DNA from: Chamaecrista fasciculata
Lineage: Eukaryota > Streptophyta > Magnoliopsida > Fabales > Fabaceae
Length of the DNA: 64,000 nt
Assembly (NCBI GenBank): GCA_003254925.1
Contig: QANZ01011708.1
Location: 1-64,000 of the forward strand
Reading direction: 5' to 3'
In this document: positions 12,264 through 20,915 of the stretch, in pieces
How the letters are laid out: each line of letters starts with the position of its first letter
Position numbering within the stretch: position 1 is the stretch's first letter
Translations under genes and position numbers: made by a program
Notes under the pieces: model-generated
The model's input: only the letters and a program-made list of their open reading frames with translations
Told to the model about the DNA's origin: nothing
The model's database searches: none

Positions 12264-13073
12264 NNNNNNNNNNNNNNNNNNNNNNNNNNNNNNNNNNNNN
12301 NNNNNNNNNNNNNNNNNNNNNNNNNNNNNNNNNNNNNNNNNNNNNNNNNNNNNNNNNNNNNNNNNNNNNNNNNNNNNNNNNNNNNNNNNNNNNNNNNNNN
12401 NNNNNNNNNNNNNNNNNNNNNNNNNNNNNNNNNNNNNNNNNNNNNNNNNNNNNNNNNNNNNNNNNNNNNNNNNNNNNNNNNNNNNNNNNNNNNNNNNNNN
12501 NNNNNNNNNNNNNNNNNNNNNNNNNNNNNNNNNNNNNNNNNNNNNNNNNNNNNNNNNNNNNNNNNNNNNNNNNNNNNNNNNNNNNNNNNNNNNNNNNNNN
12601 NNNNNNNNNNNNNNNNNNNNNNNNNNNNNNNNNNNNNNNNNNNNNNNNNNNNNNNNNNNNNNNNNNNNNNNNNNNNNNNNNNNNNNNNNNNNNNNNNNNN
12701 NNNNNNNNNNNNNNNNNNNNNNNNNNNNNNNNNNNNNNNNNNNNNNNNNNNNNNNNNNNNNNNNNNNNNNNNNNNNNNNNNNNNNNNNNNNNNNNNNNNN
12801 NNNNNNNNNNNNNNNNNNNNNNNNNNNNNNNNNNNNNNNNNNNNNNNNNNNNNNNNNNNNNNNNNNNNNNNNNNNNNNNNNNNNNNNNNNNNNNNNNNNN
12901 NNNNNNNNNNNNNNNNNNNNNNNNNNNNNNNNNNNNNNNNNNNNNNNNNNNNNNNNNNNNNNNNNNNNNNNNNNNNNNNNNNNNNNNNNNNNNNNNNNNN
13001 NNNNNNNNNNNNNNNNNNNNNNNNNNNNNNNNNNNNNNNNNNNNNNNNNNNNNNNNNNNNNNNNNNNNNNNNN
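12264..13073. other. Assembly gap (810 N)
   Basis: An unsequenced run inside the copia element. It should hide the last stretch of the internal region and most of the 3' LTR. In the sister copy the matching distance (30082 to the GCTAGCACC word of the next LTR) is about 2.1 kb, so the run of N is probably too short unless the LTR has a deletion. Confidence 0.98.
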
Positions 13074-13319
13074 GGAGGCTAGCACCTCGTGTTCGGGAAA
13101 CTGTTCGTGTGGATCACCGGTGGAGGAAGGACGTGGAAACGGACTTCTAGACTCGCCAAGTATCACCAATCCGATTGAAAGCTTGAGGTATAACACTTTT
13201 CATATCTGGTTTTAAATTCAACTAGCGGATCTCAGGGTTTGGATTTTCCTGGGGAGCGCAAGTTTTTTTTTATTTACTGTTTGCTTCCGCTGCGTGTTTT
13301 CCCCGGGGATTTCCCAACA
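13074..13319 (+). repeat. 3' LTR end of the copia element
   Basis: Starts at GGAGGCTAGCACCTCG after the gap and ends TTTCCCAACA. It matches the last 250 bp of the 5' LTR (7108-7359) with only a few changes, which suggests a fairly young insertion. It is followed by target duplication GAAAT. Confidence 0.93.
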
Positions 13320-13892
13320 GAAATGATAGGACCTGAGATCGCCCAAAATTGGAGTTGGAGAGTACACATTGACAGAGCGTCATCTAACTCGCAACGAAGA
13401 GCAAGAGTTGTAATGCAATCACCAGATGGTTCGATCATAAAGCAATCCATAGAAATCAGTTTCCCAATTACCAATAACCAGGCAGAAAACGAAGCATTGA
13501 TAGCTGCTCTAAAGCTTGCCGCCAACATGGGCGCCAAAACTTTAGAAGTCTTGGGAGACTCCCAGCTGGTAATGCAACAGATGAATGGTGAATATGAGGT
13601 AAAAGACCCCATGATTTTGCAATATGCACAAAAGGGAAAGAAAATTATGGAGGGCGCCGAAATTGAAGCCACATTCCAACACATCTCAAGAACGGAAAAC
13701 ACTAGGGCAGACACTTTGGCAAAAATGGCGTCCAAGCCAACTAAAGGAGGAAGAGACTTCATGATCAAGACAACTCTTAGGGAACCATCAATCATGGAAA
13801 AAGAAGTACTTCCAACAGAGGAAGTAGAAGATTGGAGAACGACAAGAAGTTTCAGGACTAGCAAGAAGTTTCAGGACTTCAATAAAGACTAG
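13320..13892 (+). pseudogene. Tat-like gypsy second RNase H (archaeal type)
   Basis: This continues the pol frame interrupted at 5230. Open from the insertion to TAG at 13890, it carries an RNase H fold in the order VHIDRAS, NQAENEALIAALKLA, LGDSQLVMQQMNGEYEVKD and ENTRADTLAKMAS. The four acidic positions expected at the active site (Asp, Glu, Asp, Asp) are all present. A second RNase H after the usual one is a known feature of Tat-lineage gypsy elements. The start shown is the target duplication; the first 20 or so codons of longer frames here are LTR sequence. Confidence 0.85.
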
Positions 13893-14495
13893 AGAATCCG
13901 TCATAAAACCACATTAGTGGAACACCCAACTACAAATGGTCAAGTTGAATTAGCCAACAGAATCATCATACAAGGAATCAAGAAAAGACTGGAGTCCGCA
14001 AAAGGAAGATGGGTAGATGAACTACCGTCAATATTATGGTCATACAGAACCACGGAACAAACAACTACTAAGGAAACACCCTTTGCCTTAGCTTACGGGC
14101 ATGAGGTGGTGATACCCGCTAAAGTTAGCGTCCCAACAGACAGGATAGTCAATTATTGAAACTCAAATGACTCCACCTCCAGACTTGAAGAATTGGATAA
14201 CCTTGAAGAAAGAAGGGAAGTGGCGGCCTTAAAGCAAGCTGCCTACAATCAGATGATAGCAAAGTACCATGACGCCAAGGTCAAACCGAAAACACTTAAA
14301 GTAGGAGATCTGGTACTCAGGACTGTGGAAAACAATCAAGTTAAATCCAGACAGAGAAAGTTGGGTCCAAATTAGGAAGAACCATACAGGGTAATAGACG
14401 CCCTCCCAGGCAACGCCTTCAAACTGGAGACAACCGAAGGAAAGCCACTTCCAAATTCATGGAACATGGCTAAGCTAAAATCCTATTTCCCTTAG
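13893..14495 (+). pseudogene. Tat-like gypsy integrase, C-terminal part only
   Basis: The frame begins abruptly at HKTTLVEHPTTNGQVELANR, the last part of the integrase catalytic core; Glu of NGQVE is the likely third catalytic residue. The zinc finger and the two catalytic Asp regions are deleted. Then come GRWVDELPSILWSYRTT and ETPFALAYGHE, a stop (TGA, 14157), and the C-terminal domain (KVGDLVLRTVENNQ, then EEPYRVIDALPGNAFKLE), with another TAG at 14373. Pol ends at TAG 14493-14495. Integrase would insert the DNA copy into the genome; this one cannot work. Confidence 0.85.
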
Positions 14496-15033
14496 AGAGG
14501 AATATTGTAATGTCAAAGAAGGCCCATGAGCCATTGTACTAAGATTTCATGAATCAATAAAGTACACTTTTCAGTTAAACATACAGTGTTAAATGAATTA
14601 ATCAAAAGTTGCTCGGGGGGACGCCCTCGAATAAGCAACAAAAAGGCCCTCGAAGGCGCCTTGTGAGTATGACACTCACCAACCAAGCGGACAATCTCCC
14701 TTGGAAGACTAGTCAAAAATCAATGAATAGACATGCAATAAACGCTTAGAAAAGCAAAGCCCAAATGAAGGCAACACATAAACATGCAATAAAACACATA
14801 ATAAGCAAAGTGGGAATGAACGCAACGCATAAGCATGCAATAAACGCTCGAGAGAAAAGGCGAAGCAGGAGTAAAAACTGCACAAGGAAACAGTGAAGCA
14901 CAAACTATAGCATAATAAAGGCTGACTACGCCGCCATAAGTTAGCAAATATTTAAAAATGGCACAAAGGCCACGAAAATTCAAAAACCAAACTAAGGCGC
15001 GTAGGCCTTAAACAAAAACTTGAAAAATAAAGT
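14496..15033 (+). other. Post-pol spacer of the Tat-like element
   Basis: Between the pol stop and the antisense ORF, this AT-rich stretch has no supported gene. It contains AATAAA-like signals (for example AATCAATAAAGTACAC near 14552) that could end the pol transcript, and the tandem repeat described separately. Confidence 0.6.
14730..14884 (+). repeat. 51-bp tandem repeat, three units
   Basis: The word CATGCAATAAA begins at 14732, 14783 and 14834, exactly 51 bp apart, with the sequence between units similar (AGCAAAG, then GGCAAC or CGCAAC, then ACATA or GCATA). The third unit is diverged. Tandem repeats in the spacer 3' of pol are known in Tat-lineage elements and can seed satellite DNA. 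Confidence 0.8.
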
Positions 15034-15393
15034 TTAAATTGCTGGCGGGGCGTCATCGTTGGCAGCATCATCAATGTCCTCGTTGGTAGCATCATCAGCG
15101 CCCTTCTGCGTAGCCTCAACACTAGCTTCAGCGTCAGCAGCCCCGCTGGAAGTTCCACCATTTGTGGCGTCTTGGCTTCCAGATCCATCAACGCCAGCAA
15201 ACTCACCACTCTCAAGAACCTCACAATCCTCGAACCAAGGGAAATCAGGTTCTCCATCAGATGTGTAGCCTTCCTGGTCAAAATTCTCGGGCATAGGAGG
15301 AATCTTGAGAGCAGGATCAACCTTAATAGGGTCACAAATAACCCTCCCATCCACTATCTTGTTGGGTCATATCCCAGACGTGTCAAGACCTGG
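15034..15393 (-). pseudogene. Antisense ORF of the Tat-like element, C-terminal fragment
   Basis: On the minus strand a frame of about 106 codons (15354-15034) reads DGRVICDPIKVDPALKIPPM and then an Asp/Ala/Ser-rich, strongly acidic tail (ATNEDIDDAANDDAPPAI) ending in a stop. Between 15393 and 15354 the frame is off by one and contains a stop. The Athila-like insertion at 15394 separates it from its middle part at 48598-48892. Its position, antisense between pol and the 3' LTR, fits the extra ORF of Tat elements. Its function is unknown. Confidence 0.7.
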
Positions 15394-15656
15394 TGATTAG
15401 CCCAAATATAGACATGTTATTTGGTCTTCTTTACATATGTTTATAATGAAACTATATTGTAATTAGACCAATTAATATATTAAGGGACCAAGGTATGGCG
15501 TAATAAAGTGGATAAAATAGATTATTTAGCGTTTATTTATTGTATTTTATAAATAAGTGCTATTTAATGGGTTTTTTAGTGTTTTAGACATCCAAACAGG
15601 GCCTAACCAAAGGGAATCATCTAGAATCAATGAGAAGGTATAAAAAAGCACAAGAT

Positions 15657-15715
15657 ACTCTTGTGCCGCCATGTGTGCCGCAGACACAAAATAGGACTTC
15701 CCGCGGCACAAGAGT
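15657..15715 (+). promoter_or_regulatory. Dyad in the Athila-like U3
   Basis: ACTCTTGTGCCGC (15657-15669) and its exact reverse complement (15703-15715) face each other across 33 bases. GTGCCGCC/GGCAC words recur through the U3 (15662, 15676, 15703, 15896, 15911). The copy at 46346 has a damaged version. It could be a protein site or a hairpin. Confidence 0.55.
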
Positions 15716-15726
15716 CTGAGATAGTA

Positions 15727-15783
15727 TGACGTCAGCAGATAAGCTTCAACGTAAAAATAAGATGAGTCATTACTTGAGCCGCC
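15727..15783 (+). promoter_or_regulatory. Possible bZIP and ERF sites in the Athila-like U3
   Basis: TGACGTCA (15727-15734) is a perfect palindromic bZIP-type site, TGAGTCA lies at 15763-15769 and AGCCGCC at 15777-15783 (the GCC box bound by ERF factors). Such sites are typical of stress-responsive plant promoters. TGACGTCA is kept in the other copy (46407-46414). Function is inferred. Confidence 0.45.
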
Positions 15784-15981
15784 GTCCCAAGAAGGAATTC
15801 CCACGGCATACGAAAGTTAATGGTTAAAAGATATGATTTGGACGGCTAGGATTCAAGATATCAAGATACAGTTAAGATATTGCGGATATCTCGTTGTGCC
15901 GCCATGTTGTGTCGCCGGCACAAGTGATGGCACAAGCCCAAATTTGTTCCAAAACTTGCGGCCTAAGTTTACTTTCATGAC

Positions 15982-15988
15982 TATAAAT
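15982..15988 (+). promoter_or_regulatory. TATA box of the Athila-like 5' LTR
   Basis: TATAAATA follows the U3 motifs by about 200 bp. The same box is at 46664 in the 3' LTR, and on the minus strand near 48005 in the inverted LTR, at the same distance (about 590 bp) from the LTR start. Confidence 0.7.
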
Positions 15989-16944
15989 AGAGCTCGTCAT
16001 TCCACGCTCAGAGCATGTCCGGAGCCTTAACCCGAGGCAGTTCAGAGTAGATTTAGAGAGGCAAAAGCCATCAATAGGTCTCCATAGGGGATCTAATCAA
16101 AGTTTTGGTTGTTTCCCTATGATGAGAGCCTAAACATTCTTTATCCTAGAGGAGAATCTGAAGGAAGCCGGAGTTCATCGCTCTTCATAGTCGAGGGAGT
16201 TGTTGTTTAATTATGTTTATTCGTTAATTGTTCTTAGATCTAGGTATTTGAGTCAAGATACAATTATCAATACATTAGATTGGTAGTTCAATACTTTATT
16301 AGGGATAATTGTTGGTATTCCCGGAGTCTATCTCTTTTACGATTAATAAAGTTTGCTCTTTTAACACGTTGCCACATGGTTGGTTTACAAAAGAGTGTTC
16401 TATCTAAATCTTATCTTAGAAAGTATAGTTCTTAGGATTGTTCTTTATTGTTCTATTTGTTCATTGGTCTGATACTGCAATAATAGAGATTTCCTTGAAG
16501 GTCAATGACAAAAGCTCATATTCCCCAGTATTGGTTGAGTTATCCATCCTAATTCTATATCTTTTGCCATTGTTCTTAGTCTATTATATTCGAAGTTTCG
16601 GATTAATACCTTTGAATATGGTTCGTTAAATAATTAAAGTGACACTTCAATTCCGTATCTTTATGAACTAGGATGGTGAAATTCATGATTGTTCTCTAGG
16701 ATATCTTTATCTTTCTTGTTCGTCTACCTTTTATATTATTGTTCATCAATCTATCTTCATAGCCTCACCTACGTTCATAGATATTCATATAAATAATAGT
16801 TATCTTTAACCACGAAGTTCCGCGAGAGATTCGACCTTGGGGTTAGCATCTATACTATATATTAATATATAGTAATACTTGCGAGGCTCAAGTATTATTA
16901 ATTTAACTTGTTTGGCACTTCACGACAAAGTGCCCGGTCAAATT

Positions 16945-16962
16945 TGGCGCCGTTGCCGGGGA
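16945..16962 (+). other. Primer binding site, aspartate tRNA
   Basis: TGGCGCCGTTGCCGGGGA lies four bases after the LTR end. It is the complement of the 3' end of tRNA-Asp including CCA, the primer of Athila-type gypsy elements. Confidence 0.88.
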
Positions 16963-17502
16963 ACTTCTATTAAGGATAACAGTTATTATTTGTGTGAGTT
17001 CTTTGAATTCAGGATTTGCATTCATATAGTTGCATATTAAAAACTGCATTAGATCTAGGATCATAGTAGGATTGCATCTACATTGTGTTTTTTTTATTAA
17101 TTAAAAAAAATTCAAAAATTTTAAATATATTTTGAATTTTAAAACTTGATTCTAGCAAGATTCACTTTCAATTCGAAATTTGAATTGATAGAGTATCATT
17201 TTAATTTGATTTTTGATTGGATCTTTTAGATTAAGATTTTTAAATTTAAAGTATTATTATTATTTTTATTTTCGTTTTTATATAAAAAAATTTTCTTTTA
17301 AAACTTAAATGTTGATTCTTTCAAGATTCTTTTAATTTGATTTTTGATTTGATTTTCTATATTAAGATAGGATAATCTTTTCAAATTGATTGAATCTTGT
17401 AGAATAGATTTTTTTTTTAATATTTTCGAAAAATTTAAAATTTAATTTTTAAATTTTACATTTATAAGATAATAATTATATATATATATATATATATAAA
17501 AG
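16963..17502 (+). other. AT-rich leader of the Athila-like element
   Basis: An untranslated leader, very rich in A and T, with no gene. It contains repeated words around GATTTTTGATT and TTTTAATTTGA, and ends with an AT microsatellite (17475-17498) just before the gag start. Confidence 0.65.
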
Positions 17503-17850
17503 ATGACTGCCCAAGATAGAACAGACCTAGGAGTGGTAAGAGAGTTAGAACCTGAACAAAGTTCAGTCAGTAAACCTAGGCAAAAGAGGTCTATTAGAGA
17601 CCCCACCCAAGTAGACATACATTATGAGGCAAAGTACAATGCACCCCCTCAGTTTCAAATTGATTTTGAAATCAAGGGACCATTATATGATAATGTTCCC
17701 AAGTTTCATGGATTAGATGAGGAGAATCCCCATTCTCATCTAAATGAATTATACTTGCATTTTCGAACTATGAAACCCGTAGGAACCCAAGTAGAGGAAG
17801 TCATGTGGAAAATATTTCACGTATCACTCAAAGGGAAAGCCATAGAATGA
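17503..17850 (+). pseudogene. Athila-like gag, N-terminal part
   Basis: The ATG at 17503 follows AAAAG and opens 115 codons. After a basic, Glu-rich start it reads QIDFEIKGPLYDNVPKFHGL, then NPHSHLNELYLHFRTMKPVG and LKGKAIE, the typical gag order of a short fold followed by an acidic 'FxG..eNPHxHL' region. A TGA at 17848, where a Trp is expected, ends it. Gag proteins build the virus-like particle. The frame continues in broken form to about 18130. Confidence 0.72.
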
Positions 17851-18319
17851 TATAGTCTCTTGGCAACCTATGAGAAAAATGCTTTGCATCCTAAGAAAAT
17901 TTAAGACGTTCCTTTCTGAATAAGTATTTTCCTGAACCTAAAGTTTCAATCTTGAGGAAGGAAATATCAACAGTAGAAAAATAGGAAAAGGAACCATTAT
18001 TAGATTACTTGGACAGATTCCGGAAACTGCTATACAGATGCCCAAACCATCAATATAGCGAGGAGAATCTGGTCAATTACTTCTGTAACGGACTCCTTCC
18101 AGACGATGCCGACCACTTAGATGCATAAGCCAATTGATCTATCACCAAGTTAGGAAACATAATCAGAGAAGGATTAAGGAGGATAAAACTGAGGCCATGA
18201 TGAGCATAATAGAGCAACTAACTAGGGAAATAAAAGAATTAAAAGCCGAACGAGAGTATTTCACTCGTAAAAAGATACCCCAATTTTATTTCTGTTACCC
18301 CTCTTCCCTTTTCTTGTGA
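17851..18319 (+). pseudogene. Athila-like gag, central and C-terminal remnant
   Basis: After the stop at 17848 the gag reading goes on with frame changes: RFLNKYFPEPK, then LLDYLDRFRKLLYRCPNHQ (about 17996-18050) and NGLLPDDADHLDA (about 18090-18126), the standard end of a gypsy gag core. A last open piece (18134-18319) is charged (IIEQLTREIKELKAER) and probably coiled coil. No zinc knuckle was seen. Confidence 0.68.
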
Positions 18320-18835
18320 TGAAACAGGTAAGCAATGTAGCGAGGAAGATGGAATTAAATTGGAAGACTTCAATCTTCATGACTATGATGAATCTCTCCT
18401 CTCTACCCAATTACCTGACTTAGATAGCCCTCGCGAATGCAATGGTGGGCCCTGTAAATATTAGAAAGATAATGATGATTGGCTGACTATGGATCAAAAC
18501 ACCTTGCAAGCAGCTGAAGTTTCCAAGGACGAGGCGCTAGAAGAAGAAGAATTAGAAGAAGAATCCATGAATCCATCTCCGATAAGAGTTGACAAACAAC
18601 TTGAAATAGAGAAGTCTCCTCTCATGCATATTGATTTAAAAATTCCTTCAGACACTATTTTTACATCACCTTCTATTTATGATTATATTTCTTTATGTGG
18701 AATAGGTGCAAAGGAAACTATTAAAGAGGTGCATGTTGACCAGAGGGAGGGGAACCTCACACGTTCCCTCAAGCGCCGACGCCTCCAACCCCTCTGGATT
18801 TTCAAAGAGAATTTGAAGCCGGATTAAGCCTTAAG
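18300..18835 (+). pseudogene. Acidic ORF of unknown function in the Athila-like element
   Basis: A frame with one internal TAG (18462-18464). The open part 18489-18827 has 112 codons. It is acidic at first (EALEEEELEEESMNPSPI), then reads SPSIYDYISLCGIGAKE and VDQREGNLTRSLKR. The stretch before the stop (GKQCSEEDGIKLEDFNLHDY, then LSTQLPD) also has a counterpart in the second element at 60784-61566. Conservation as protein in two diverged elements suggests it once coded for something. It lies where protease or pol would start, so a rewritten pol start is possible. I recognise no domain. Confidence 0.6.
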
Positions 18836-20518
18836 ATGTTTCTTCTTCCCACTTATCGCTTTGCGAGATAAGTGTGGGGGAGGAAACAACCCCAGTAGGT
18901 TAGCTAGTTTTTATTGTTTTCAGTATTTTATTTTATTTGTTTTTGATTTCACTTTTGGGTTGACCAAAGTGATTTGGTCAGTTTGGATTAGCCCGAGTTA
19001 ACTACTTAGTCTTACTATTTTCAGTTATTTTTTTAATTTTCGTTCTTTTGGTTTTGTTTATAATTTTGTTTTTGTTTTCAGTCTTTAACTTTCATTTTTT
19101 TTGTTTCGATTTTTTTTTTGAGTCACACTCCCTGATCATTATTATATAAACTCTCAAAAATTATATTCTCTTCCGTTCTAGAAAAAGGGAATTTCTGTCC
19201 TTTTTCAAATTAATTTATTTTTTCTTTGTTTATTATTTCTCCCTTTTATTTAATTCATTTTTCTCTGCATTGAGGAATTTGAGTAACTTATATTTTGGTT
19301 TATCCAAAAAAAAAATTAAATTTTAGGTGCTATTTTGAAAATCTTATAAATTTTAAAATTTAAAATTATTATTTTTGCCTATTTCTGGTGTTTGATTTAA
19401 ATATTCTACACTTTTATTTTTCACTTTTTGAGTAGATTCCGAATTAGTTGAATTTTTAATATGTTTTAAAGTCTTGAGTGAACAATTTCATATTCGTGAT
19501 AAAAGTTTAGTCTTAGTTGTTCTCTATAGCCTTAGAATAGTCTGAGTAATTTCCTAAGTTTAGTAGTATTGTTTAATTTTTATGGACCAAATTGAGAGAT
19601 ACCCAGCCTAGTTGGAAGATTAAAGCTTATAATATTCAAATATATCAATTTAGAGAGAAATTCAGTCTCTTAGTTTTGTTTTCTCTAGAACTTGTCTTAA
19701 TTCTTGGTTAAAGTTTTATGTGATTAAATATCCTTAATATGATAGAGGCATTTGTTTCTTCACCCTTTTATCCCAAACACAAGCCATAAACACATTATTC
19801 CTTGTTAACCCCTTTAGAAGAAGTTGTTGCTATAATCCTTGTTCTCATCCCTCTTAAGATATGGTTTGCCAGTTATATTCAGAAAAAAAAATATATGAAA
19901 AAGAAAAAAAATGAAAAGTATCTTGCAAAATAAAAAGAAAAGAAAAATCAAAAGAAAAGCAAGAGTAAAAGATGGATCAGTTAAAAGAAAAGAGTCTTGT
20001 GCCTATTGACTCTTAGAAAAATACATGAGCTTCAAGTAGACTGGCGATTTCCCGTGGAAAAGAGGATGAAAGTTTCATAAGGTATTGGTTTTCAAGTATA
20101 CTAAATTAAATCTTGAATGTCAACATTAAATACCAAAATTCCTTTCTTTTTCATACACTTCTTCTATATGGCCTTTTTCCCATTCATAACAACCCTATTA
20201 AAGACCTCTTGATTTTGGATAATTTAACACTTGTGGTGGAGATCTTGAGAATTTCTACAAGCCTATGGTAGGAAACTTAGTCTAAGGTATGACTTGAGAG
20301 AAAAATACCCAATTAAGTGAGGAGAGTGATACACTTTTGGAATTGGTCTTATAGAAATTGGATTACACTAATTTACAAAGTTACTTGCTTGGTGAATTCT
20401 CTAGCTCTAGGTTATGACTATGTGCTGGCCTTGAATCATGAACTTGGGAAAGTTCCTTGATTCTTTGGCATATTCTATTTTCTTCTACTTCGTACCTTTG
20501 CTCAGGAGTGCAAAGTCT
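18836..20518 (+). other. Long 3' untranslated region of the Athila-like element
   Basis: About 1.7 kb without a supported gene. It opens with an AAGTGTGGGGGAG box (18870), then T-rich tracts (19030-19420) and a purine-rich A/G stretch (19880-19990). The same order of features, with related wording, occurs in the second element (61600-63540), so it is a structural part of the family. Confidence 0.65.
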
Positions 20519-20533
20519 TAAGTGTGGGGGATT
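20519..20533 (+). other. Polypurine tract of the Athila-like element
   Basis: AAGTGTGGGGGATT lies directly before the 3' LTR start TGATCAG. It is the expected primer for plus-strand synthesis. The same tract precedes the 3' LTR at 63561. Confidence 0.75.
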
Positions 20534-20640
20534 TGATCAGCACAAATATTGACAAGTTATTTGGTCTTCTTTTCACGTGTTTATAATGATAATATATTGT
20601 AATTAGACCAATTAATATATTAAAGGTTGCACCAAGGTAT
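20534..20640 (+). repeat. 3' LTR of the Athila-like element, first part
   Basis: Starts TGATCAGCAC and follows the 5' LTR to CCAAGGTAT at 20640, where a copia LTR begins. The LTR continues after the insertion at 46186 (GGTATAGCACAATAAAG). The 5' LTR has the uninterrupted form CCAAGGTATGGCG, which proves the insertion. Confidence 0.93.
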
Positions 20641-20915
20641 TGTTGGAGATTGTGCCCTAGGGCCAATCATTTTATGTAAATATGTTTTGAACATATTATT
20701 AATTTATGGAGATAAATTAATGTGTTATCATGTTATTAGCATGTTTACTATGATGACGTCCATGATTAATTACGAGATAATTAATCTAAATTTGTCCCTG
20801 GTCGATTGTTTTTGTGGGGACAAAAATGAACTAAGACCAGCATGACCTCGGTGCATAGAGATGCATGCACAAGATGTTGGGACGAGAGTCATGGTGCAAT
20901 TACGTAAGGGGTTAC
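20641..20915 (+). repeat. Copia 5' LTR, first 275 bp
   Basis: Begins TGTTGGAGATTG and follows 44178-44452 with few changes (both have GATTGTTTTTGTGGG). It is cut at GGGGTTAC (20915) by a reverse LTR. The expected continuation (GTTACGAGTTGC) is not found beyond that piece, so the rest of this LTR has been lost. Confidence 0.9.

Larger units (their letters stand above)
5231..13319 (+). mobile_element. Copia element, non-autonomous subfamily, with exact target duplication
   Basis: The element is flanked by exact 5-bp duplications GAAAT at 5226-5230 and 13320-13324, and the gypsy pol frame resumes right after it. It has a 5' LTR (5231-7359), an initiator-tRNA primer site, a long leader, degenerate gag-pol, an assembly gap, and the end of a 3' LTR (13074-13319). 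LTR ends are TGTTGG/CCAACA. The coding region carries many stops, a gag deletion and an altered RT active site, so it could not move itself. Confidence 0.93.
15394..16940 (+). repeat. 5' LTR of the Athila-like element (1547 bp)
   Basis: Begins TGATTAGCCC and ends GTGCCCGGTCA just before the primer site. The start is confirmed by the 3' LTR start at 20534 (TGATCAGCAC), and both continue with GTTATTTGGTCTTCTTT. It has a TATA box at 15982 and a GC-rich dyad in the upstream part. Confidence 0.87.

Noticed and set aside
12180-13215. Long reading frames across the first run of N in both strands
   Set aside because: They exist only because unknown bases contain no stops. The flanking parts are LTR sequence.
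13274-13864. Minus frame of 196 codons opposite the second RNase H
   Set aside because: The plus strand has clear RNase H motifs and the right context; the minus frame has no domain.
20911-20915. GTTAC as a target duplication of the reverse LTR at 20916
   Set aside because: No GTTAC follows the partner end. The only other GTTAC words are internal to complete LTRs.
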